This document shows, piece after piece, positions 11,176 through 23,261 of a stretch of DNA of 64,000 bases (within the stretch, counting starts at the first letter, position 1; each line of letters starts with the position of its first letter). The DNA is from Agelas oroides (Eukaryota > Porifera > Demospongiae > Agelasida > Agelasidae). Where the stretch lies: NCBI GenBank assembly GCA_949130485.1, contig OX422185.1:10011118-10075117 (forward strand), read 5' to 3'. The notes under the pieces are model-generated. The model did not search any database. It was not told where the DNA came from and was given only the letters and a program-made list of their open reading frames with translations. The translations under genes were made by a program, and so were the position numbers.

Positions 11176-11792
11176 CAATAGGAACCTTTTGGAGCAGGCC
11201 CATTCCTGGGCTCCTCTAAAACTGAGAAGGAGTATGGAACCGAGGCTAAAGGCATTTGTAAACCCGAGACATGGCCTTCTCTTTATAAAATTCCCATGGT
11301 ACAGTGGGATATGGGATGGATGGGTAGTGTAGTAACCCAGAACGAAATGGAATGGTAACAAATGGAAACGCCAAGAATGTTTGCCCTGTGGTATGCTGCT
11401 GACATCTGTGCTCCAACTGTGTGTAGCATTCCATACTGTGCCTAAAAGTTTTAAAAAAATCGTCGATTGGATGGCCTAGCTATGACAGTTTTTTGTGAGC
11501 TTAATGACTGTATACTGGTGGGCAGGAAGTGAAGCCACGAGGTAGCTAAGCATGTTGGTCAACTACCTTTGGTAAACTGTCCCTTTGCTACTTGCTGCAC
11601 TGCTGGTATAAAGGGGTCCACAAGTACATGTATACTGTAACTTACATGTACGAATTACTTCAAAGTAAGCTAAAAGAAATAAGCCTTCCTATTCGCACCG
11701 TTCACTGAACCACCGACCTGTTTCCGCTTGAAGCTAAATGTCTAGTGCACACTTGTGATGCTCACAACCCTAGCCAACCCTGAACATGATTA

Positions 11793-12128
11793 GGCCCCAA
11801 TTCGTTGCTTACTACTTTCTCATTGTCCGGCCACATGGATTTTCTGCGATAGAATTTATCACCATTATTTTTATTTCTGTATCCTAACAACATAGGAACT
11901 AACCGGATAAGCATAGCGATGAACGCAATGCTAACAAATGTGTCTCTCTACTGCACAGCCTCCAAAAGAACCCTTCTACAATGGTGTATAATGAGTGCTG
12001 ATCCTCCTGGCATCACGTTTTTTCGTAAGAAATATCTGCCGGCTATGGATAAATACATAATGGTAATACCCGTCCGCCCGAATTGTGTGCAGGCAAAGCG
12101 AGAAACTAAAAATCAACGAATTGGGGCC
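11793..12128. mobile_element. PIF/Harbinger-like MITE, 336 bp, TSD TTA
   Basis: Perfect 15-bp inverted ends GGCCCCAATTCGTTG, with weaker inverted similarity continuing inward, flanked by TTA on both sides (11790-11792 and 12129-12131). A 3-bp TWA target site and GG(C/G)-type termini are the known signature of PIF/Harbinger elements. Non-coding. Confidence 0.8.
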
Positions 12129-12426
12129 TTACTACCAATTTAGAGAAAGTGCCAGCAATTATGTCTGTTCTAGCCTTTAGAGAAACGCTGTTACAAAGAG
12201 AGAAGTCACAAAATGCTTTGTCAAAAGTGTACTGCTATGGCACAAAAGAGCTACACTGTCATATGCCAAACTACATGCAGCACTACAGGGTAGAATTGAA
12301 CACTGATAGCAAAGTCATACCATTGCTCTAAGCTACGTTTCGTTCCACTCATTCCATTCTGGTCTGTTCTGAGTTTTACTACTACCCTGGGATGGGCAGG
12401 CTATACACCTAACGGGATGCAATGTA

Positions 12427-13050
12427 GCCTCGTACCCAGGCCGTTCAATTAAAAATGGCCTGGCAACTTATCCGAGTTCAAACTGTTGACTTCCACTGCA
12501 TTGGAGTTGGCAGTACCAATCAGATTTCAGAACGCTCCACGTGACAGTTCTAGAATTTCAATTGCGTCATAAATGCATCACAGTATAATACCGTCTGTCC
12601 CGTGGTACCGCTAGCGCTTGGAACGACACTATTGTTCAAACTCCTTCTGCTGACTTGTGTGCAACTTCTACAGTACCTGCGGACAAAACAGATTCTTTAT
12701 AAAAAAAACCTGTTCGAGAGTAACAGTGTCAGGTACTAGTTAGTATTTACTGTCAGTCGGGCACATCGACATTGGTGAGCGAGAGCGAGTCTACTGCAAG
12801 TGGTGCGTCTACAGATGACAAGTAAGACAGCAACCATCCAATATAAGCCTGTAACGAGTCTTACTGGCAACAACAACGCGCTTGCACATTACAAACAGTC
12901 ACGTTGCTACGATCAAATATCACATGCATTATCCAATATTCATGGCTTGTACGGGTGCAGCTGTAATCTTTTTGACGCCATATCCGTATACAGTTTGAAC
13001 CCGGGTAAGTTGCCAGGCCGTTTCTCCTACGAACGGCCTGTGTACGAGGC
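12427..13050. mobile_element. TA-flanked MITE, 624 bp, about 75-bp TIRs
   Basis: The inverted ends start GCCTCGTAC(C/A)CAGGCCGTTC and continue with GGCCTGGCAACTTA and GTTCAAACTGT blocks. TA lies on both sides (12425-12426 and 13051-13052). Non-coding; the short open frame inside has no family resemblance. Short direct repeats near 11290 and 13086 (TCCCATGGTA) suggest that this and the Harbinger MITE inserted into an older repeat. Confidence 0.8.
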
Positions 13051-13059
13051 TAGATGCAT

Positions 13060-15470
13060 TGGGACAATCTCAGTCTGTCCATTTACTCCCATGGTATAGC
13101 GGGATTTGGGTGGGATTGGACACTTTGGGAGAGTCTATATTAAATCTCATGATATATCGGGATAGGATGGAAACCTAAAGTTTAGGATTCCCAATGTACC
13201 ATTGATGGCTGTTGGCAATTCTGGAACATGTGTGAAATTTGGAGGCAAGGCAAGCCTGGTTAACATCTCACGCCAGCACATCCCCTTCCCGCTCCCCCTT
13301 GACTTATTAAAATGAACCTGGAATCCACTCCTATAAATTTGACTATGCAGTAGTAGGCCTAACAGTGAGTCTTGTAGTGGGTTGATGAATGACCAAGGCA
13401 CTGTACACTCCTCCAAACTCACTATGCAAGCAGTTGTGCACATGTGACCACTGTATTCCTGCACCACAAATCAGTACATATATAGCTAGTCTGACTATGC
13501 GTGAATGTTATCGTGCTGATCATACTCACTTACTCCACTTGCACCCAACACTCTTCACATCTGTATCAGTTCTTGATTTCTTGGACGAAGGCACTGGATT
13601 GCGGAGTTCGAGTACACAGCACAAACTACACACCATCAGTGGCATACACAGTAAAGATCATTACGACATGACGGAAGGCAAGTAGATTTATAGTTTACGT
13701 AGGAGTACGGAACGTAGACTAACTGCCAATCAGTGTTGTCAGTGCGGGCAGATGCGAGACTAAACAGAACATTCTACCTTTTTTATGAACCACCACGTTT
13801 TTATGAAACAATTATGAACTTTTTGTGGATTTAAGCCCAGCTGAATGTTCAAGGACCCCAAGTTTTGTGTAATGTGTATGGTATATACTGGCAAAGTGTA
13901 CACAAATACAATGCAATGGCACAAAATTAATAATCCACAATAATGTTATGCAGTTCAGTAACATATAAAGGGAATGTTAACTTTCATCCTTCTTCTGAAA
14001 CTAAACAATGAATTTCAACTGCAATTTTATACGATATTGAACCTGATTCACTGACACCAATAGCTAATTACATTGAATTTAGGTCGTACGTTTGTACTGC
14101 TTTCATTCCATCAACCTTTTTATGAACAAAAACTTATTGTTTCAGCATGAACAATTAGAAAAATGGATCTGACAACACCGCTGCAAATATGTTCATGCAT
14201 GAAATCTGTTGGTCTTGACGAATGGGAATCCCAATGTTTCGAATTCCAAACCACACCATGCATAAATGTATGCCTCTACTTGATACTGAAGAGTAATGAA
14301 TGAGATGTCATCTACAAGAGTCAAACCATGCTGAAGTTGTAGGCCTGCAAAATCCCCCACCATCAAATTTACTCTTACTACCCTGACTTAGATAATTTTG
14401 TAAGTCAGAGTCCTCAAGTTGAAGACTGTCTGGAGCTGTCCTCCTCGAGGCAGGTGTAGTCTGAAGCCAAACCTCTAGTCTGCTAGGAGAGTTCTGGTGA
14501 GCAAAACGTGTTTGAATGGAATGTGCAATTGTCTATCACAACATAATGCTCCAATCTACATTGATTGACTTTTGAGCTCTGTTACCTTGCTAGCTAATGA
14601 CACAAACTGTGTATATTTACCACAAGTAATCAGCTATAGTTTAGCCTACATGGAGGCAGTTTCAGCAGAAGACAAATTAAACTTGATTGGGTGAATTGAA
14701 AACTGTGCATGTAAACATGCAGCAGTCAGGTGTTCCCCCCTCTCAGTGTTCTGAGGTCACTTCTGAAGCTATTTTGCTTGGTAGCTATGCCTCTGGCAGA
14801 TGACCTGCTGAATACCACCATTGGGCTCTTAATGTTGCCAGTATTTCTAGGGCTCTCTAAGCATTGTGCATGCAGACATATGTGGTTAACACCATAGCAT
14901 TGTGATGTCCAGGGGGCTGATGTGTGGGTAATACCCCCTTTGTAGTGTTAGTCCACATCCTTTCAATAGCACGAGAAAAGCATCGGTCTTCGACATTGTA
15001 GAGGGGCACTCGGAGATTGGAGGCTGGGGCTCACCATCCCTTGGAGGGACACACCTAGAGAGGTGGGACATGATGTGGTGGTAAACTGCTAACCCACTGA
15101 GGTTTTGAGATATTCTGCATTATGGGATGGAAGATCTGTCTGTATTCATCTCAGCTTGTATTCATCTCAGCTTGTATTCATCTCAGCTTGTATTCATCTC
15201 AGCTTGTACCCACATGCAAAAATCATGCCCATGCACATTCTATGTTAGCTATGTACACTCATGCTAATGAACATACAGCTTTATATATAAAGTGTTTAGC
15301 TATACAAGGACATCAAATTGTGCAATCACAAACACAGAAAGGAAAATTATTGAGTATAGATGTGAAACTTACAATTATAATTGTGTAATCAACTAAATTG
15401 AAGCACACTGTATATAGCATGAAGTATGTAACTTATTGTGTGAGCAGGGTTGCATAACTAACTACATGAC
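13060..15470. other. No gene recognised
   Basis: AT-rich sequence without a supportable gene, apart from a small tandem repeat at 15136-15210. Open frames here are short, overlap on both strands and lack family motifs. The 3' end of the TRIM-NHL transcript (minus strand) probably extends into the right-hand part. Confidence 0.6.
15136..15210. repeat. 16-bp tandem repeat, about 4.5 copies
   Basis: Repeats of TGTATTCATCTCAGCT. Confidence 0.95.
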
Positions 15471-15472
15471 AC

Positions 15473-17707
15473 CTAAAACACTTGTATACGACTGTTACCA
15501 GTATCACAAACAAACACAAAGCCATCCTGGTCAACAGATATGCCAAAAGGGTTATGTAGTTGAGATCCCTTCTTCTCAAAAGAGTAGATAAACTCACCAG
15601 ACGTGCGGAACACCGAGACTCGATTGTTACGCCACTCAGTAACATACACATAACCTCCACAGACACAAAGTCCTTCAGGATCTTTGAGTTCACCCCTGCC
15701 CTGCCTCCTCTGGTCAAATGGATGCAGGTACTGGCCATCTTCGTTGAACACCAGGATCTGATCTTTCTTGTAGTCAACTACATAACAGTTTCCTTGGCAG
15801 TCAAAGTCTATGTCCCTTGGATCATTTAACTGGCCTGGACCATCACCATGGGTGCCAAAAGATTGGATGAAGTTCAAGTTGGAGTCAAACACCTGTACTC
15901 TGCTATTGTAACTGTCGCAAACATAGACTTGATGGTTGTGGTATCTGATACCCCAAGGTAAATTAAACTCTCCATCCTTTCCCCCCTTTCCCCCAGCTGA
16001 TTTGATAACCTCACCAAATCTGTTGAACTTCTGCACCTTGTGAGCACTAGCTATGTACACATTGCCCCTACCATCTGTGGCAATGCCAGTGGGTCCTACT
16101 TCAGCCTCAAAGGGTGGCTTTCCTTTAGACCCTATGGTTAGAACTGCCTTGCCCTGGGCATCAAGCACTGCGTATCGATTGTGATACTCTTCAGTCACAA
16201 ACAGTTCTCCATTGTCATCAACTGCAATGAACAAAGGTTTCACTCCCTCAATGACCTTTACTGGAGTCCCCAGCTGAGTGGGAGGATGTTGCACAAACAC
16301 CTGAAAGGTTGCAATATCAGTATTGTTGACTTCAACTGTCAGCTGGTGACGACCCCTGATTGTAGGGGTGTAAGAAAGCTCATATGTGGAAGGTGTCTGA
16401 CTCATTACTGTGGCATGGAGAATTGAGCCATCTACCAGGGATTTCAGCTTTGCTGAGACATGCTGTTTGGTAGGTGTAGGCTGTCCATGAGTGTCATGTG
16501 TGTGTACTGTAAACCTGGACACCTGCTTGGTAGCGGCAGACTTCAGACCTGGGCCACTAATGTGACACTTGGAGGCATCTACTACAGAGGAGTAAACTGC
16601 ACACTGCTTCCAGGAATGTTCATGGAGGATGTTAGCTTGTGGCATCACTGTCTTAATGTTAACAAGTTCAGCTGGTATTAATTCAAGACATCTGTATTTT
16701 CCACAGATTTCTTTCACCCAGCTGGTCACCTGCTGCATTATGGAGATAAACTCCTCATTGCTCGCATTCTCCACTGTCCTCTCTACAAACCCCACCAGAC
16801 TGTCAAGTCTGGCCAGTGCTAGTTGAAGGTCATTCTGTTGGCTGTCCAGTGCATCCACCTTCCTTCCCACCTCCTCCTGCATCTGCTTCAGCAGAAATTG
16901 CTCATATTTGTTGAGGGCAGCATGATGTTCTTCAAATGAATGGGTGATGGTCATAGCAACATCTAACCCTTGTTCTTTAATCTCTTTCTTCGTGCTTTCA
17001 ATGCTTGATATGGCAGTGGTTACACTGGCATGGGTGTTTTGAAGGGGAACCAGGCTGGACTGCACCTCCTCTCTGAATGCACCAGCCACCTCCTTCACAA
17101 AATCACACTTGTGGCCAGCATGGTCCACTGTGGTGCAGTCTTGGCAGATGAGCTTTTCACACTCAAAGCAATACAACTTAATGATCCTTTTATGTTTCTG
17201 GCAGGTAGAGGCGAGGGTCTTTGTTGGAAGTTGGATCAGTGCCTGCTGGCTTTTTATCTCAGAGATTGAAACTATGTTGTGCCCTGCCAATGCATTATTT
17301 GTCTTGTGACGATTGGCACAAGCAGCGCACACAAAACGACAGGTGTGGCAGAAAGAAGTTGCTTTTGTGTTACTGAAACATGCACAGCTTTGACAGGCGA
17401 TTTCATCACTTTGAGCTTTTTTCAAGATATCACATACTTCGACCAGTCCATTGATAAAGAACACAGTGGGGAGGGAACTGGAATCATTGCCTGTTACGGC
17501 AACGACACTGTGACACTGGGGACACTCCACCTCCTGGTCCTTCTGCTGTTGCAGTAGCAGCTGCTGGAGGATGCACCCCTGGCAGTAGGTGTGGAGACAA
17601 GCCAGGGCCTTGGGGTCACGGTAGGTCTCCAGACAGTTAGCACACTGGACCTGTTTTTCCAGCAGCTCTATGGTCTCTGCTAGAGTCCTGTGGGAGCGAA
17701 GGACCAT
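15473..17707 (-). CDS. TRIM-NHL protein (RING, two B-boxes, coiled coil, filamin, NHL)
   Basis: An intact 744-residue single-exon frame. Residues about 22-65 form a C3HC4 RING (CANC, CLHTYCQGC, CPQC), pointing to E3 ubiquitin ligase activity. B-box zinc fingers follow at about 105-148 and 168-206, then a coiled coil (about 210-330), a filamin/ABP280 immunoglobulin-like domain (about 385-470) and roughly six NHL repeats (about 480-744) with motifs such as GPTGIATDGRGNVYIA and NDPRDIDFDCQGNCYVVD. This is the TRIM2/TRIM3/TRIM71 architecture and length. Vertebrate relatives act in the cytoplasm on RNA or cytoskeletal targets; the substrate here is unknown. No better in-frame start lies upstream. 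Being intronless it could be a retrocopy or a member of an expanded single-exon family. A strong hairpin lies about 80-125 bp upstream of the start. Confidence 0.93.
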   Translation of the reverse strand: MVLRSHRTLAETIELLEKQVQCANCLETYRDPKALACLHTYCQGCILQQLLLQQQKDQEVECPQCHSVVAVTGNDSSSLPTVFFINGLVEVCDILKKAQSDEIACQSCACFSNTKATSFCHTCRFVCAACANRHKTNNALAGHNIVSISEIKSQQALIQLPTKTLASTCQKHKRIIKLYCFECEKLICQDCTTVDHAGHKCDFVKEVAGAFREEVQSSLVPLQNTHASVTTAISSIESTKKEIKEQGLDVAMTITHSFEEHHAALNKYEQFLLKQMQEEVGRKVDALDSQQNDLQLALARLDSLVGFVERTVENASNEEFISIMQQVTSWVKEICGKYRCLELIPAELVNIKTVMPQANILHEHSWKQCAVYSSVVDASKCHISGPGLKSAATKQVSRFTVHTHDTHGQPTPTKQHVSAKLKSLVDGSILHATVMSQTPSTYELSYTPTIRGRHQLTVEVNNTDIATFQVFVQHPPTQLGTPVKVIEGVKPLFIAVDDNGELFVTEEYHNRYAVLDAQGKAVLTIGSKGKPPFEAEVGPTGIATDGRGNVYIASAHKVQKFNRFGEVIKSAGGKGGKDGEFNLPWGIRYHNHQVYVCDSYNSRVQVFDSNLNFIQSFGTHGDGPGQLNDPRDIDFDCQGNCYVVDYKKDQILVFNEDGQYLHPFDQRRQGRGELKDPEGLCVCGGYVYVTEWRNNRVSVFRTSGEFIYSFEKKGSQLHNPFGISVDQDGFVFVCDTGNSRIQVF

Positions 17708-17785
17708 ATACCATGGTACGCATCATCAATGGAAAAAGGAAGAAACCAATTTAAAATTGGAAAACTTTTTTCTGATGTTTTGACT

Positions 17786-17833
17786 GAATGCTCCAGTCAT
17801 CATCAGGGCGCTCTGATAATGACTGGAGCATTC
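17786..17833. repeat. 15-bp-arm hairpin upstream of TRIM-NHL
   Basis: GAATGCTCCAGTCAT and its exact reverse complement are separated by 18 bases that also pair in part (ATCAGGGCGCTCTGAT). It would lie in the 5' untranslated region or promoter of the minus-strand gene. Confidence 0.75.
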
Positions 17834-18229
17834 TCACCATAAGATGTAAATCTATGGGAACTGGGCCAAAGCAAACTATTTAATTGAAGGTGGTGTGGCA
17901 AAATTGATGCTCGGAGATCGCTTCTTATTTGTGTTTCCTGGCAAGCAGGATTCTGACCACTGACCAAGAAGTAGCCAATGGAGCTGTTCACTACAGCCCC
18001 AGGGTAGTGGTCGTGTTAGAATACCACTCATCTGAGGTCACAATATCTCAGTTCACCGCTGCTCTCAAGATGTCCACCCTCTCTTTCCCAACAACAGCTG
18101 CAGCATGTGTACTTGTACAACACAATGAACGTTGATTTTATTGTGTTCTTGTGTGGGTGCATGTTCCTGCTGTGTTCATTGTGATTATCGCTTTGTACCG
18201 TTCCCCACTTGGGGTTATTCAATGATGAT

Positions 18230-18298
18230 TGATTGATCGATGCATACACGTCAGACACCCATGTAACCCCCCTTCTAAAAGTCCTGACTACGGGCCTG
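18230..18298 (-). mobile_element. hAT-type element end (minus)
   Basis: On the minus strand this begins CAGGCCCGTAGTCAGGA and then reads GGGGGGTTACATGGGTGTCT. It matches the left end of the 800-bp element at 50316-51115 (CAGGCTCGTAGCCAGGA, then GGGGTTACATGGGTGTCT). The other end was not found, so the copy is truncated or diverged. Confidence 0.6.
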
Positions 18299-18545
18299 CC
18301 ACTACACGCCGACCTAAGCACTGCAGTGGCGTACGAACGGTATATAGCGGCTGTATTTGGCCGCTACACTTTGTAGCCCGTAACTTCTGAATATTCATAA
18401 CCGGCTGCAGCTTTAAGTCTCCTCGTTGAAGCGATGTCATATGCAGCTACATCTGTACATTTCGAATTCTGTTTAAAATACACTGTAAAACGTTTCTGGT
18501 GGGATGGCCTAATTGGTACGAGGCTAATGGACTTTGTCAAATGAG

Positions 18546-18588
18546 CACTACTGCAAGCGATGAAAACTTTTCATCGCTTGCAGTAGTG
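18546..18588. repeat. Perfect palindrome, 21-bp arms, 1-base centre
   Basis: Arms CACTACTGCAAGCGATGAAAA at 18546-18566 and the exact complement at 18568-18588. It is followed by short direct repeats (CAGTAGT, GTCACTTCGT) that link it to the larger palindrome next to it. Confidence 0.9.
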
Positions 18589-18618
18589 TAGTAGTCACTT
18601 CGTGCAGTAGTGCAGTAG

Positions 18619-18697
18619 TCACTTCGTCGTCGTTCCCAGGAGATATCCCAGCTTTTCAGAAAAGCTGGGATATCTCCTGGGAACGACGACGAAGTGA
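18619..18697. repeat. Perfect palindrome, 39-bp arms, 1-base centre
   Basis: Left arm 18619-18657 and right arm 18659-18697 are exact complements around a single base at 18658. The arms contain TCGTTCCCAGGAGATATCCC, similar to the GTTCCCAGG termini of the TA-flanked MITEs in this window, so it may be a minimal fold-back element. Confidence 0.92.
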
Positions 18698-19236
18698 TGA
18701 TCTTACTCTTTTTTTTAATTTTTTTATTACGTAAATGAAGTATTACTGGATGGTTGGGAAGATCTGAGAATGAGGTAAAATGTTATACCTACACTCTTGA
18801 AGGAAAGGCTTATTTTGCAGTCTAAACGTGCACGTTTACGAAATTTGTTGCTACGATTGTCGCGGCGAAATCACTCAAATTTGGGCCTGCGCTTCGCGCA
18901 GTGCAGCATGGCCTCTACACTTCCAAATTGCTTCCTATGCCTATACAGCTAGTGTATAAAGTCGACGTTACGTGACACTGCTTATACTATAGGTTGGCGT
19001 GTAGCTAGTGGTCGGAGATTTTTGTGACTAACAGCATTCAATACGACCACTTCCTACGGCCATGTATATCACAGCACGGGATAGACTCACCCGGTTTGAA
19101 ACCGTTTACGTCATCTTATGAAATATCCGTAAGAGGCTACCGAAGCGAAGATGTTCATCACATTTTGTAAGACCACAGAAAAAAACAAAACAAAACAAAA
19201 ACAAAAAAACAAAACAAGAAGTAGTGTATTCCCTAG

Positions 19237-20266
19237 GTGTATGAATTTAGTCTATCCCGCACGCGAAAGAGCATGAGTGCTAAAGCTAGGCTTACAAGGA
19301 AGGGCTGCGGTGCCAAAGAGCAACCTGTCTGTGACCTATGTGCTGGTCCTTTTAAAGAGGGCGAAGAAACTCTCCAGTGCGAGGGGGACTGTCAAAAGCA
19401 CATGCACAGATACTGCGCTGGTTTGACCAGGAGCCACTACCAACAACTCTCTACTGACTCCGCTCCTTTTGTCTGTCTGGTTTGCACCCAGCGTTTACAC
19501 AAGGCTACCGTTTACAACCTACAATCTGAAGTAGCCGGGCTCAAAGCTGAAATCGTTGAGCTAAAGGCCTTACTAACCACCCACGCATGTAAAGTCACTC
19601 GTCCGTCCTGTACGTGCGGGGAAGCTATCGACAATCTCAAAAGTGACATGCAGCAGCTACAGTTGGATGTGAAGAGGCAGGCCTCTACATACGCAGAAAC
19701 TGTTAAGCGTGGCAGTGGTTCAAAGCACAAGCAGCATGCTGAACACCATAAGAACCGTCAGCATAAGGGACGGACTCGGAGGGAATAAAAACAGTAAAGG
19801 TGAGTGTAATGCCACCCCTGCCTCCCTTGCCTCCCCTGATGAATCACCCAATACTCATAATACTTTTCGCCAAAGGGACAAAATCCAGGTTGCAGGCTCT
19901 AGGAAAATATGGGGTACGTTGAAAAGTACAACCACCTCTGCTGTGTCCAATGCTGTTTGCTCCCTTACTGGTATGAATGCCGATCACTTGATTTTCAAGC
20001 GCAAGTACAAGACCAACCCAACCAAAAATTCAAGCAAATGGTGGTTTGTCATTCGAAGTGATGAGGCCCTACTTAAAGATCTGGAGGAAAAATGGCACCT
20101 GATTGCTCTGCAAACCAACTGGAAGATTGAACCTGTCCTGCGCTTCAGCGATGATTCAAATGCCACATCCCTAAACCATGAAGACCCTCCTACAGAGTTC
20201 GAGGCTGGAACCTCCTCCGATACTCACCCCCCTCCTACTTCTGATGCTTTTTTAGGGAACAAGTAA
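19237..20266 (+). pseudogene. LINE ORF1 (PHD-like finger), frameshifted
   Basis: The first segment (to about 19788) carries a PHD-like Cys/His pattern (CDLCAGPF, CEGDCQKHMHRYCAGL, CLVC) and then a coiled-coil-like stretch. The second segment, in another frame (to 20266), carries KIWGTLKSTTTSAVSNAVCS and WWFVIRSDEALLKDLEEKW, the C-terminal region found in ORF1 proteins of this LINE type. ORF1 proteins bind the element's RNA. One frameshift near 19790 separates the two. Confidence 0.75.
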
Positions 20267-20280
20267 GTGAGTCTCTTCCC

Positions 20281-23116
20281 ATGGAAGGTGCAAACTCTCA
20301 CCACACTGATAGTAGCCTCTCACATCTCCATAACTCTACTCTTTCCATTGTGTATTTCAATGCAAGGAGTGTCTTTCGCAAACTAGACAATTTAAAACTT
20401 GTTTGTGCAATACATCAACCCGATGTCATTTGTATTGTAGAGTCATGGTTAGACAAGGAGATTTCCGACTCAGAGTTGTTACTAGATGGCTACAATGTAA
20501 GTAGAGTCGATAGGAATAGACATGGAGGAGGTATACTTATTTTTGTGAAATCCACTCTTGTACTCAAAGTTGTTTTTAATGGTAATTGTAATCTTGAGTT
20601 ACCTATTGTATCAGTAAGCAACAGCTGTAATAGACAATGTCGTATTGGTGTTTTGTATCGCCCACCTGACTCTAATCATCTTGTTTTAGATAATGTCAAC
20701 CATGTATTGTGCACAATGGATCACACCTTGTTTTCTAATTTTGTACTCTTAGGAGATTTCAACATAGATTACAACAACACCAGCCATCCTTTTCACCATC
20801 ATTTGCTTGGTTTCATGTCTACACTGTGCCTCACCCAAGTTGTATCTGAGCCTACCCGTCTGTCCTCACACAGTAGCACTTTAATTGACCTTGTACTTTT
20901 GTCTCAACCCCCCCTTCTGATCTCATGTCATACAATTCCTCCCTTAGCCAACTCAGATCACCATGGAATTCATTTGAAACTGAAAACTCGCAAACAAAAC
21001 AGCAATATACATGCAACCCGTAGAGAGGTATGGAGATACACTCATGCTGACTTTCCCAAAGCTAACTACTTATTGGATGAGCTGGACCTTGGACGGGTCT
21101 TTGTCCCGAGTGATATTGACCAGAGCTGGATTAATTGGAGAGAAGCATTCCTGTCAATTATGGACATGTGCATTCCCCATGCTACCCTTCCAACTAGAAA
21201 ATCGCTTCCATGGCTGACAAAGACTCTTGTTAATGCTATGAAGAAAAGAAATTACTATTTTAGAGAATCAAAGCGGAGTGGAGATCTACATGCCTTTGCA
21301 AAGTACAAGACCTTGCGAAACTATATCGTCATGGCCCTTCGTGAGGCCAAACAAGCCTTTTTTGCACGTCTACAACCCACCAACAAGCATTTTTGGGGAA
21401 CACTTAAGCAAATCAACAACACTAAGACTACAATACCTACTCTTATACCTCCTCAAACAATGCACTTGCGGCTACTACAAATGCTGAGAAGGCCAACTGT
21501 CTGAACAAGCACTTCTCGAGCTGTTTCAACACAGCTCTACCACAACTATCACAAAGTGAGTTTTTATATTTTGATCCTGATAAGTGCCCAAGTCATCTCC
21601 TGTGCAATGAGTCTGAGGTGTATGATCTACTTGTTGGAGTTGATGTCACCAAATCCACTGGCCCTGACAACATCGCTGGTCGTATGATAAAGAGCACTGC
21701 TTGCAGTATCACATCTGCAGTAACTGCCTTATTCAATCAAACGATTAGACAAGGTAAAATTCCAAACGATTGGAAAACAGTGTGTATCACACCTGTTCCA
21801 AAAGCATCTGATCGCACACAAGTTGAAAACTATCGTCCAATTTCCATTCTACCCATCTTGAGTAAACTACTTGAGCGACACATCTACAACTGTTTGATGA
21901 AGCACCTAAATGGCCACCACCCTCTGTCTGATAATCAGTGGGGTTTCACCCGTGGGAAGTCCACTGTTGGAGCACTGTTAACTGCAGTTGATAGCTGGCA
22001 CCAGCAACTTGACTCAAGAATTGATATTTGTGCAGTATTTTTTGATCTGCGCAAGGCCTTTGACAGTGTCCCACATTGGCTGCTGCTAAACAAACTATCT
22101 AGACTAGGTGTTGATCCCTACCTACTGCAGTGGATTGCCAGCTATCTCTGTGAAAGAACTCAGAGTGTCTGTATAGATGGAAGTTCCTCTGAACCGCTAT
22201 CAGTTGTGTCCGGGGTTCCACAAGGATCCGTGTTGGGGCCATTACTGTTCCTTATCTACATTGATGATATCTCTCAAATTATCTTTTCCAATGGCAGTCT
22301 TCTTCTTTATGCTGATGACATTGTCCTCTACCGTCCCATCTATTGTCAAGAGGACTACAACTCTCTTCGGAATGATGTCGACTTATTGTGTGACTGGACT
22401 TCTTCAGCTTTTCTGAATCTCAATGCAGCAAAATGCAAATATATGGTAATTTCCAGGAAGAAGCAGCCCATAGTTCCATTGACTCCAATACTAATTGTGG
22501 AAATGCTCTTGAAAGGGTGAACTCCTTCAAATATCTGGGGGTTTGGATCACTAAAGACCTCACTTGGTCAAGGCATGTGACTGAAACCTGCACTAAAGCC
22601 AGGAGAGTTGTCGGCCTGATCTACAGACAATATTACCAGTATTCCACTCCTGAAACTTTGAATCAGCTATATGTTTCTTTCGTGAGACCGCATCTCGAAT
22701 ATGCAGCCCCTGTATGGGATCCCCATCTTCAAAAGGACATTGACAAACTGGAGAAGGTACAAAAGTTTGCACTACGAATGTGCACAAAGAACTGGATGGC
22801 TGGCTATGACGATCTACTTACTTGTTGTAATATCCCCTCTCTGAAAACCAGGCGCTTATATCTCAAATTATTTTTTTTGTATCAGTTGGTCAATGACCTC
22901 ATTGTATTTCCCAGTCATGGGGTCTCACATCGTAACTTATCTGTAAATATTAGACATGGTCACCCAGCACTCTTATGTAGGCCCTTTTCTAGAACACAAG
23001 CTTATAACATGTCCTTCTTCCCCCACTCAATTTCTGTCTGGAATACTTTGCCTGTAGATATTGTCACTTCACCTACACTTTGTTCGTTTAAGTCTCGTCT
23101 GAAATATGTACTATGA
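20281..23116 (+). pseudogene. LINE ORF2 (endonuclease-RT), two frameshifts
   Basis: Segment 1 (20281-21504): endonuclease with NARSVFRKLDNLK, HGGGILIFVK, LLGDFNIDY and a terminal SDHHGI. Segment 2 (21618-22520): reverse transcriptase with KSTGPDNIAG, NYRPISILPILSKLLE, FFDLRKAFDSVPH, VVSGVPQGSVLGPLLFLIYI and LLYADDIVL. Segment 3 (to 23116): the C-terminal thumb and end region, SFKYLGVWITKDLTWSRHV and RPHLEYAAPVWDPH. Frame changes occur near 21455-21500 and 22490-22510. All catalytic motifs are still recognisable, so the decay is moderate. Confidence 0.88.
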
Positions 23117-23261
23117 TATTCAGTGTATCACCTTTAAGTTAGTGTATTCTTCTGGGTGCATTACTTATTAGCTGTACATGCTACTCTTGTACCCTTGCTC
23201 TTTAAGCAAAATTTTTATATACAAAAAAAAAATAAATAAAAAATAAAATCCCGTACTGTGA

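Larger units (their letters stand above)
19230..23250 (+). mobile_element. Non-LTR retrotransposon (CR1/L2/Jockey-like), decayed
   Basis: Order: ORF1 with a PHD-like zinc finger, then ORF2 with apurinic-type endonuclease and reverse transcriptase, then an A-rich tail (about 23222-23250). Both ORFs are frameshifted. The 5' end is not defined; an A-rich block at 19178-19218 just upstream may be the tail of an older insertion. No target-site duplication was identified with confidence. Confidence 0.85.
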
